Shown: piece after piece, positions 56,262 to 64,000 of the stretch
How the letters are laid out: every line of letters starts with the position of its first letter
How positions within the stretch are numbered: position 1 is the stretch's first letter
DNA from: Microcebus murinus
Lineage: Eukaryota > Chordata > Mammalia > Primates > Cheirogaleidae
NCBI RefSeq assembly: GCF_040939455.1
Contig: NC_134117.1
Span: 22,313,501 to 22,377,500, forward strand
DNA: 64,000 nt
Reading direction: 5' to 3'
Position numbers and translations under genes: made by a program
Notes under the pieces: generated by a model
Told to the model about the DNA's origin: nothing
Database searches by the model: none
Seen by the model: the letters and a program-made list of their open reading frames with translations, nothing else

Positions 56262-58037
56262 AAAATTCAATTCATGGTTCAATATATGTAAATTAATAAA
56301 TGTGATTCACCACATAAACAGAAGCAAAAACAAAGACAACATAATCATCTCAACAGATGCAGAAAAAGCATTTGACAAAATTCAGTGTTCTTTCATGATA
56401 AAAAGCCTCAACAAACTAGGCAGAGAAGAAACACATCTCAAGATTATAAAAGCCATATATGACAAACCCACAGCCAACATCATACTGAATGGAGAAAAGT
56501 TGAAAGCATTCCCATTAAGCACTGAAACAAAACTAGGATGCCCATTGTCACTGTTTCTATTCAACACAGTCCTGGAAGGCCTAGTGAGGGCAATCAGGCA
56601 AGAGAAAGAAATTAAGGGAATCTGAATCAGGAAAGAGGAAATCAAACTATTGCTTTTTGCTGATGATCTAGAAAACCCCAAAGACTCCACCAAGAGACTC
56701 CTGGAATTGATAAATTCAGAAAAGTCTCAGGTTACAAAAATCAACACACACAAATCAGTAGCACTCCTATACAATAAAAAAATCTAGGAATATACCAAAC
56801 TAAGAAGGTGAAAGATTTCTATAAAGAGAACTATGAAACACTGAGGAAAGAAATCACTGATGATACAAACAAATGGAAAAACATATCATCCTCATGGATC
56901 AGTAGAATCAACATTGTTAAAATGTCCATACTTCCCAAAGTGGTTTACAGATTCCATGCTATTCCCCACAAAATACCAATGTCATATTTGACATACATAG
57001 AAAAAATAATTCTATGCTTTGTTTGGAACCAGAAAAAACCTGAATAGCCAAAGCAATCTTAAGCAAAAAGAACAAATCTGGACACATCACATTACCAGAC
57101 TTCAAACTATATTACAAGGCTATAGTAACCAAACCAACATGATATTGGCACAAAAAGTAGAGACATAGATCAATGGAACAGAACAGAAACTCCAGACATA
57201 AAACCACCCCCATACAGCCAACTGATCTTTGACAAAGCAGACAAAAATATATACACTAGGGAAAAGAATCCCTATTCAATAAATAGTGTTGGGACAACTG
57301 GAGAGCCACATGCGTAAGAATGAAACAGGATCCATCTCTCTCACAACTCACAAAAATTAATTCAAGATGGATAAAAGACTTAAATTTAAGGCACGAAACT
57401 GTAAGAACTCTAGAAGAAAATGTTGGCCAAACTCTTCTAGATATCGGCTTAGGCAAAGAATTTATGGAGAAGACCTCAATGGCAATCACAGCAACAACAA
57501 AAATAAATAAATAGGACTTGATGAAGTTAAAAAGCTTCTGCACAACCAAGTAAATAATCACCAGAGCAAATAGACACCCTACAGAATGGGAGAAAATATT
57601 TGCAAACTATACATCCGATAATGGGCTAATAACCAAAATCTACAAAGAACTCAAGCAAATCAGCAAGAATAAAACAGTCCCAGTAAAAGTGGGTAAAAGA
57701 TATGAACAGAAGTTTTTCAAAAGGTAGAAAAATGGCCAGTAAACATATGAAAAATGCTCCATTTCACTAATTATCAGGAAAATGCAAATTAAAATCATTA
57801 GAAGATATTGCCTTACCGCAGTTAGACTGGCTTTTATTAAAAAGTCCAAAAACAGTAGATGCTGGCATATGTGCAGAGAGAAAAGAATGCTTATACACTG
57901 TTGGTGGGACTGCAAATTAGTATAACCTCTATGGAAAACAGTATGGAGATTCCACAAATAACTAAAAGTAGATCTACCATTCAATCCAGCAATACCACTA
58001 CTGGCTATTTACTCAAAGGAAAAGAAGTCATTCTATC

Positions 58038-58054
58038 AAAAAAAAAAAAAAAAC
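58038..58054 (+). repeat. Poly(A) run inside L1 ORF2
   Basis: About 16 A's sit where the L1 at 18,357 reads 'atcaaaaagatacctgcact'; a slippage expansion of a short A-run in the element. Confidence 0.85.
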
Positions 58055-58358
58055 CTGTACTTGAATTTTTATTACAGCACAATTCACTATTGCAAAGATG
58101 TGGAATCAACTCAAATGTCAATCAATTCATGAGTGGATTAACAAAATGTGGTATAGGTATACCATGAAACACTACTCACCCATGAAGAATGATGACTTCA
58201 TGCCTTTTGCAACAATATGGATGAAACTGGAAACCATTATCCTAAGTGAAGTATCCAAAGAATAGAAAATCAAACACCACATGTACTCACATAAATTGGA
58301 ACTAACCAATGAGCACATATATGCATTCAGGGAAGTATAACTCAATGGAAATCAATCA

Positions 58359-58378
58359 GGGGGAGGGAGGAAGGGGGG
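58359..58378 (+). repeat. G-rich tract of L1 3'UTR
   Basis: 'gggggagggaggaagggggg': runs of 5, 3, 2 and 6 G's, a possible G-quadruplex of the kind known from L1 3'UTRs. Confidence 0.8.
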
Positions 58379-58574
58379 ATAGACAAAAACCTACCTAACA
58401 GGTACAATGATCACTATGTGTATGATGGGCACACTTATCACCCTGACTCAAGCATTATAAAAGCAATCTTTGTAACCAAAAACATTTGTACCGCCGTATT
58501 ACTTGGAAATAAAAAAAATTTAAAAAAAAAGAAAATTGAATTTGTTCCAACATTTAAAAATTAATGAATACAAT

Positions 58575-58692
58575 GTGCACCAACTGCGGAATGGACACAC
58601 TTGAGGCCCTAACTCAAGGGGGAAGGGGGGCAAGGGCAATATACATAACATTAACATTTGTACTCCCACAATATGCTGGGGAAAAAAAAAAG
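58575..58692 (+). mobile_element. Second orphan L1 tail
   Basis: A separate, very short L1 3' end: 'gggcaagggcaatatacata', 'acattaacatttgtactccc', 'acaatatgctgggg' and a poly(A) run. It shares phrases with the tail at 19,381-19,445 rather than with the immediately preceding L1 at 56,262-58,525, which ends differently ('catttgtaccgccgtattac'). The upstream boundary is uncertain. Confidence 0.65.
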
Positions 58693-60683
58693 TTAGGAGA
58701 CTTCACATTTTAAAATCAGTTGCTCTTGCAAACTGTCAGAAAATCTGACACCACCAGACCAGAAGCTGAACATGGAAATAGCCTTTTGTAGTTGAAGGTT
58801 GGCTCCGTCCTGTAGACAGGGCCTGTGCTCTCTGAATCACTACAGTTCCCACTTCAACCAGCGTTCCTCTTTCAGGCCACCTCCCTGGACCCTGTAGGCA
58901 TTTCTCTGGTTAATAAGCCTGACCAGTTTAACTAGTGGTCCAAGGCAGCATGTGCCCAACACCATCTCGGGATTTACAGTTATAGGCATAAGGTGGCCCC
59001 CAAGAATCCAGAGAAAAGATTGCTCCAGGGTGTTGGGAAGGGCGAGAGAAGCAGTATAGGAAGTGGGTGAGCAATGTGTGTGGTCCTACTGGGGCCCACG
59101 ACCAAACCATTCCGGCCAGAGTGGGGCTCCATGCCGGAGAACCTCGGTGGGGGGTGGGTTAGGCTGAGGATGGTAAGTTGAGCCCATATTGTGGGAAGGA
59201 GGGCCCTGAATGCCAGGTAATAGTATTCTCAGCTTTTCACAACAGAAACCCCAGATATAAAGTGAGATTTAGGGCCTAAGGCTGCCAAGTTCACCCCTAC
59301 CCATACTTCCACACCCACCTCCATAATGAGAGTTGAAGTGGAAGTCTAGGCCTCAGGAAATACAAGGATAAGTGCAAAGTTCTGAAAACTCCTCTCAGCC
59401 TTCACAAACTCCTGTAGGTTTTCTGTGGCAGCCAGAGGCATCCCACAAAGACCCAATGGCAGTGAGGGCAAACATCCAGGTTGAATTCTCCCAAAGCACC
59501 TCATGAAAAAGAATGGGAGAAAGAAAGAAGGGGAAAAGAAAATCTCCTTTCACCTTCATTAGAGCTCTTGCTTAACTGAGCTAAAAATAAAACTAATTGC
59601 TTTTGCTATTCTAATGTGAAAAATCAGTTTTTAAAGGATCAAGATTCTCTCCCTGGCTGGAGAAATCATTGAATCGGTAATAGACTGACTGCCAATGAAT
59701 TATGAATGTCGTAATCAAGCCTTCTTGGAAGGCCAAAGTCTTGGTTACAAATGGGCACTATAATTAGAAATATGCTGAAGCTGCCTAAGTCCACCCCACA
59801 CACACACACTTCTTGTCTCTTTTTTAAGAAAGAGGCATAGACTGCTTTTCCGCAGGTACCTGGTTTGTTCTCACCATTTGAGAAGACACCCACACAAGGG
59901 GGCATAAGAACACCATCCCTTCTCCCCATTCCCCTCTATAAAGCCCTATAAGTCTCCCCAACAGTGGTAGTTCCTTCAGTTCTCTTCCTCTATTACCTAG
60001 AATCCTACAAACTGAAGGTAAACTAGGATAGCAAGCAGCCTCTTTTCAAATCCAAGGGGGCCAGGGAGGGGCAGGGTGTGAGTCATCCACACCTTAATCA
60101 GTGGACAAATCAGTTTGCCCCAATCCTTTGTTTGAACTACCTGAGCTCTGCAGGACTGAGAGATGGAGTGGATGGACCGTGTATATCAGGGAAGGAAATG
60201 GGAAGGGCCCTGCTGAAGACTGAGGATCCAGGCAGGACAAATGTGCACAGGTCTGCCTCTCAGCTCCAATCCCTCAACTGAGAAAGAGAAGAGATCCCCT
60301 CAGAAAAGTTGGACGATGTGAAAAGCCAATTTGGATTGACAGAGCCAATAAGAACAACAACATCCCTCCAAAAAAATGATCATGTATGGGAAGGAATTAC
60401 CTTACCTCATTTTTTTGAGGCTAGATCCACTTTGAGCAAAAAAATGGCTGGGAGTTGCTGTCTTTCCCCAAACCATTGCCTCTAATTTGACCTCTAGAGG
60501 AGAAATCAGTTCTAACCAGAAAGCTCTTCCAACAGAAGCTACTTCTAAGAGCTTACCTTATCTCAGCCCGGGAGTGTCCAGTTGAGGGAAGGTCAGAGTT
60601 CTGCTCCTCTCTGAGCCTTGAACTGAACCAAACTCCTCAATCCGTTTCCACTTGCTAAGTACGGCTGGATGGTCTTAAATAAC
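58693..60683. other. Unassigned unique sequence
   Basis: About 2 kb with no recognised repeat, exon or RNA. The AC-rich stretch at about 59,790-59,808 is short. Frames are short and domainless. Confidence 0.45.
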
Positions 60684-60858
60684 TGGTTCTCAGCCCTGAT
60701 AGCACATTAGATTCACCTGCGAGATTTTTAAATGTTAATGCCTGGTCATTTCACACCAATTAAATCGAACATCCAGGGGTGGCTTCAGGCATTACCTGAA
60801 AAGTTTTAACAAACTTTCCAGTAATTCTAAAGTGCAGATATGGTTGAGAACCACTGAC
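60684..60858 (+). mobile_element. MER5A-type MITE (hAT-Charlie), complete with terminal repeats
   Basis: Left end 'ctggttctcagccctgatag', right end 'gatatggttgagaaccactg' form imperfect terminal inverted repeats. Internally 'cacattagattcacctgcga', 'taatgcctggtcatttcaca', 'agtaattctaaagtgcagat' follow MER5A. The flanking 8-bp target site is not obviously preserved. Confidence 0.8.
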
Positions 60859-61103
60859 TTCATCATTCCCTCCCAGCACCTGTTCTCTATCTTCCTGCCT
60901 CTCCTCTCATTTCCCAGACCTAGACTGAAGGGCAGAAGCCTTCCTAGCATGAAAGGCTCTGGAGGCACCCTTCATCCCTCAGCATGGGTGCCAGGTTCCG
61001 GGGCCTGTCTGTGTAGCACCCTGAACAGCTCTCCAGAACCCTAAACCATTCCATTTGAGGAGACCTAAAGGCGCATCTTATCCTGAGTAGCAAATAGGAT
61101 TCA
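60859..61103. other. Unassigned sequence
   Basis: Nothing recognised between the MITE and the hairpin pair. Confidence 0.45.
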
Positions 61104-61136
61104 TCCTTTTAGTGCAACTCTGTTGCACTAAAAGGA
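61104..61136. repeat. Perfect 15-bp inverted repeat with 3-nt loop
   Basis: Arms 'tccttttagtgcaac' (61,104-61,118) and 'gttgcactaaaagga' (61,122-61,136) are exact reverse complements around 'tct'. The pairing stops at an A/G mismatch (61,103 versus 61,137). Confidence 0.95.
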
Positions 61137-61150
61137 GCTCTCGGCCACTA

Positions 61151-61172
61151 TGTTGAGAAATCTTTCTCAACA
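61151..61172. repeat. Perfect 10-bp inverted repeat with 2-nt loop
   Basis: Arms 'tgttgagaaa' (61,151-61,160) and 'tttctcaaca' (61,163-61,172) are exact reverse complements around 'tc'. It starts 14 bp after the larger hairpin. Confidence 0.95.
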
Positions 61173-61384
61173 GGACATGTCCAAGCTCAGTGGGAAAAAA
61201 ATACCGTGTTCAATTATCAATGTCGGCCAAATGAACACAGGAGGGAAATGATGCATTTACCAACCCTCAAAAAATTCCCTCCTCTGACTTATAGGAAAAA
61301 AGAAACTCACAGAAAGGAAGTGGTGTGCCCATTAAACAGCTCAGTAAACTAAAACATTAGCTTAAAAGATCTGATATGTGCCCA
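61173..61384. other. Unassigned sequence
   Basis: Nothing recognised. Confidence 0.4.
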
Positions 61385-61560
61385 ATACTGCAGAACCTTT
61401 TTACTCCAAGTGAGGTTTGCAGACCAACAGGGTCGGCATTCACTGGAAGATTGTTAGACATGCAGAAGCTCGTGCTCCACTCAAGGCTTACTGAATGCAC
61501 ATCTGCATTTTAACAAATCCCTCAGGTGATTAGTTTTTACAAGGAATTTTTGAAAAGTAC
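61385..61560 (+). mobile_element. hAT-Charlie MITE fragment (MER20/MER5-like)
   Basis: 'caagtgaggtttgcagacca', 'acagggtcggcattcactgg', 'aagattgttagacatgcaga', 'agctcgtgctccactcaagg', 'cttactgaatgcacatctgc', 'attttaacaaatccctcagg', 'tgattagtttttac' follow the order of the family. The terminal repeats are eroded. Confidence 0.65.
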
Positions 61561-61795
61561 TGTTAGAACACAGACAGAAGATGGGAATAGCAGTGGGCTT
61601 TGCCACAGTCCAGATGAGGAATGCAGGGGCGGGGGGGAATACCAGGCAAAGAGCAATGCTAAGTGTAGTGTAAGAGACGGAAATGCCATCTGAGCCTGGG
61701 AAGCAGGGAGATACATGTGTGTGCAAAAGTACAGAAGGCTCCAAAGAGCAGGAGGACTTTGGGTTGGGTCCTAAAGGATGAGTGAATTTAAAAAG
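61561..61795 (-). repeat. Ancient interspersed repeat (probable L1M 3'UTR)
   Basis: 'gccacagtccagatgaggaa' and 'gggtcctaaaggatgagtga' resemble 'gcagtagtccaggcgagaga' and 'gagtcttgaaggatgagtag' of the old family described at 5,960, apparently in mixed order. Strand and boundaries are tentative. Confidence 0.3.
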
Positions 61796-62611
61796 AGAGC
61801 TGCCACTCTCAGCAGCTCCCTCTCACCTCTGGGAGCCCACTCTCTCTCACCCTCTGCCCTCCCATATATGGTCTGGACATAGATGCATTGTTTCTGGCAT
61901 GAGGCTCCTCTCCTCAACAGTCTGGGGAGCTCCTTGAGCCAGGGATGGTGTCTTCTTGCCTTGCCTCCTATACATGTCCACATGGGACAAGACTCATAAA
62001 GACCACAGAAAACATTTTGAATGAACACATGAGTGAGTAAGTGAACAAGGGAGGACTGATTGACTGCAAGCACACAGAGCCTAGCTCCATTCTGCCCCTC
62101 TCCATCCCTGCTACCCCCAAATGACTTGATGGAACTCAGGCTGTTGTCCAAAATTATCAGACTATGACTCAAAAAAATAAATAACTAAAAAGTTAATCTA
62201 AAATCCCAAACCTGACTCAGGTCTGGTTTGGCTGCTAATCAGCTGGGGTTCCTTTATTCTGGGAGAGAACTCCCCAGAATTCAGAGTTCCCAGAACTCAT
62301 GGCTAAACCCCAGTGAGAGAGAGAGAAGGAGAGGATAAAGCTTGTAGAAAGAGTGTGGGATCCCTGTTATGGGGTGTGTGTGGGGGAACTCTGGAGGGTC
62401 CGCACTCCCCTAGTTAAGACATTCCTTCTGATATGACAGGATTCAAAGCTCCTCTGCATCTGGTTCTGCAGACCCTACCTGCCACCAGCCCAGCCCACAA
62501 CACTAGCATATATAAAAGTGATTTAATAGAATATTAGAGTCATAAGTATTTTCCATACACTTATTTATTAACACAGACATTAATTTGTGAATGCTGCAGA
62601 AAAACAGGGTG
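61796..62611. other. Unassigned sequence
   Basis: No gene recognised. The minus-strand frame 61,771-62,172 (133 codons) has no domain and overlaps the weak old repeat at 61,561-61,795. Confidence 0.45.
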
Positions 62612-62855
62612 CAGGCTCTGGGGTAACACAGCCTGTGTTGGAATCCTGGCTCTGGCACTTTTCAGTTGTGCAACATTGAGCAAGTTATTTAACTTCTCTA
62701 TGCCTTAGGATCATCATCAACAAAATGGAGGTAATAGTAATACCACCTGTCTCACAAGGGTGCTCTGGGAATTAAAGGAGTGGATGCACATGTGAGCATG
62801 TGGCTGGTTTCCTGGAACACGTTACCTATTCAATAAAGGTCAGCAATTGCCCACC
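62612..62855 (+). repeat. MIR SINE, near full length
   Basis: 'gctctggggtaacacagcct', 'gttggaatcctggctctggc', 'acttttcagttgtgcaacat', 'tgagcaagttatttaacttc', 'tctatgccttaggatcatca', 'gggtgctctgggaattaaag' and 'attcaataaaggtcagcaat' give an almost complete sense MIR including the B-box region. Confidence 0.8.
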
Positions 62856-64000
62856 TTCTCTTCAGAGCCCATCCCACTTCACACCTCTCCCCCAAAGCCA
62901 CGCTACTGATGTTGCCTCCTGGTTTTCCAGATTCTCCTGTGGGTACCACCAAGCCTGACACAGGGTGGCAGCTCATGCTCCAAAGAAATCAGTTCCCTCT
63001 AACATTTGACTCTTTACAACTACCTTTCCCTTAGGATTTATTCTCAGCAAACTGGAAAGAAAGTATCTTATAATCTAATTTATGTGGGGATGTTATAGGC
63101 TTATAGATGTCTACATTCTTTTTAAAGGTACAGAATATCTGCAAAAAGGAACCTAAAGATAGCAATGCCTCAACAGAAAGAGATTAAGTGTTTGCACTGG
63201 AATTTCAGGAATAGCTAGCTACAGATCAGGTAATTAAGTGTTTTTAAATCGAATAAGGGGAGAAACCTGAATGCCCAACTGTAACTAAAATCCTCTTTGT
63301 AACTCAGTACCAGAGGATGAGAAGGCTCTGGAAAGAATTTCAAGGTAGATAGATGATTTGGTTAGTTTACTGTTCTAAATTTGGAGTCATTCTTTTCTGA
63401 GTAAGAGTATATAAGGGCATCTGTGTCATCCCCACCAACAAGAAGTCCTCCTACAACTGTAGGCTGCAGGGACCACCTCTGCCACTAAGGTCAAAGTTCC
63501 CACTGGGATAGTGAGCCCATGAGCTGATCCCCCCTGAGCACTCTTCAAACATAAATCAGCAGAAATCTCCACTATTTTCTCACCGCTATCCAAGGAAAAC
63601 ACCCATACTCCCTCCAGGTGCAGGAGGACATGATGCTAGCAGCAAGAAGGCTTGTCCTGATTTCTCTAGGGCAGACCCTGTGTGTCAGGAGTGTGTGTAG
63701 GGGGGAGCCTGGGAGGCCACAGAAAGTGGTACAGGAATGGTTGGGGGTATAGGATTATCTCTGAGCAGCATCTCAGACCCCATTCAAGGGCATTTCAGGA
63801 ATCCAGAAAGAAGAGATGGAACTTTATTTTCTAGCCTTTTCTACTCACTTGGTTTCCTAGAACTCTTCTACCACTTCCTTGCCTTCATCATGTCTTATAA
63901 CTTCGCACACATGCACCACCACACAACCAAGACAATCATAGCAGATGCAACAAATACATAGCAGAGGGTGTCAGAAGAAGCCCTTGTCCCTGAAAGGTAT
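62856..64000. other. Unassigned sequence to window end
   Basis: About 1.1 kb without a recognised repeat, exon or RNA. The frame 63,737-63,961 (plus) has no domain. Confidence 0.45.

Larger units (their letters stand above)
56262..58525 (+). mobile_element. L1 LINE, 5'-truncated (ORF2 reverse transcriptase to 3'UTR), young-looking lineage
   Basis: Starts within the reverse transcriptase. The open piece 56,302-56,625 contains the motif Ser-Thr-Asp-Ala-Glu-Lys-Ala-Phe-Asp (RT core, first catalytic Asp region), and a second Phe-Ala-Asp-Asp follows at about 56,658. After the Phe-Ala-Asp-Asp motif the frame jumps to Leu-Glu-Asn-Pro-Lys, skipping about five residues usually present; a larger gap follows near 56,780. 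The rest has 'ggtgaaagatttctataaag', 'aaacatatcatcctcatgga' and C-terminal sequence to 58,300. The 3'UTR has a G-rich run at 58,359-58,378 and 'acctacctaacaggtacaat', 'gtaaccaaaaacatttgtac', ending with an A-rich tail. Many stops; not active. Confidence 0.85.

Noticed and set aside
56302..56625. Plus-strand frame with a reverse-transcriptase motif, considered as a domesticated gene.
   Set aside because: It is part of a 5'-truncated L1 with stops and deletions downstream and a normal L1 3'UTR; no sign of conservation of the frame.

Overview
The window is non-coding DNA from a primate nuclear genome, most likely a strepsirrhine (lemur/loris/galago group). The main evidence is the Alu at 26,644, whose right arm carries the 'gttgctgtgagctaggctg' version that I associate with strepsirrhine Alus, and L1 3' ends at 19,368, 58,370 and 58,580 that do not look like human L1PA tails. 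I found no protein-coding gene with a recognisable product, no rRNA or tRNA gene, no CRISPR array and no operon-like organisation. Almost all open frames are chance frames in unique DNA, frames antisense to repeats, or remnants of L1 ORF2.

Layout. 1-18.3 kb: mostly unassigned sequence with scattered MIR and L2 copies, three or four LTR fragments (MLT1 at 4.47 and 11.1 kb, MLT2 at 6.66 kb, an ERVL-like LTR at 8.93 kb) and microsatellites. 18.3-20.8 kb: two 5'-truncated L1s in the same orientation, each with a (TG/TA/CA) microsatellite at the homologous ORF2 position; a 130-bp L1 tail with clear target-site duplications sits between them. 20.8-43.6 kb: L2, MIR, MER5 and L1M fragments, two Alus, an antisense MLT1A, a GA-rich minisatellite at 38.76 kb and the more GC-rich unique stretches at 24, 31-35 and 37-38 kb. 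This part contains a possible short coding exon (27,314) and a strong CTCF-like motif (34,711). 44.6-49.7 kb: an old L1M running from its ORF1 side into ORF2 reverse transcriptase, joined abruptly to an antisense L1 ORF2 endonuclease segment. 49.9-55.8 kb: L1M tails, L2 and a cluster of MIRs. 56.26-58.69 kb: a younger 5'-truncated L1 followed by a second orphan L1 tail. 58.7-64 kb: unique sequence, two hAT-Charlie MITEs, a MIR and two closely spaced perfect hairpins at 61,104-61,172.

No genes work together here. The biology visible is transposable-element history: insertion with target-site duplication, nesting (Alu inside MIR), possible 3' transduction, microsatellite growth inside L1, MLT2 and MER5 copies, and short inverted repeats of the kind produced by template switching. 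I did not find a new molecular system. The observations most worth checking are the twin hairpins, the transduction-like L1 tail, the candidate exon and the head-to-head L1 junction. Repeat family names come from memory of consensus sequences, and boundaries are approximate (about 10-50 bp) unless a target-site duplication fixes them.
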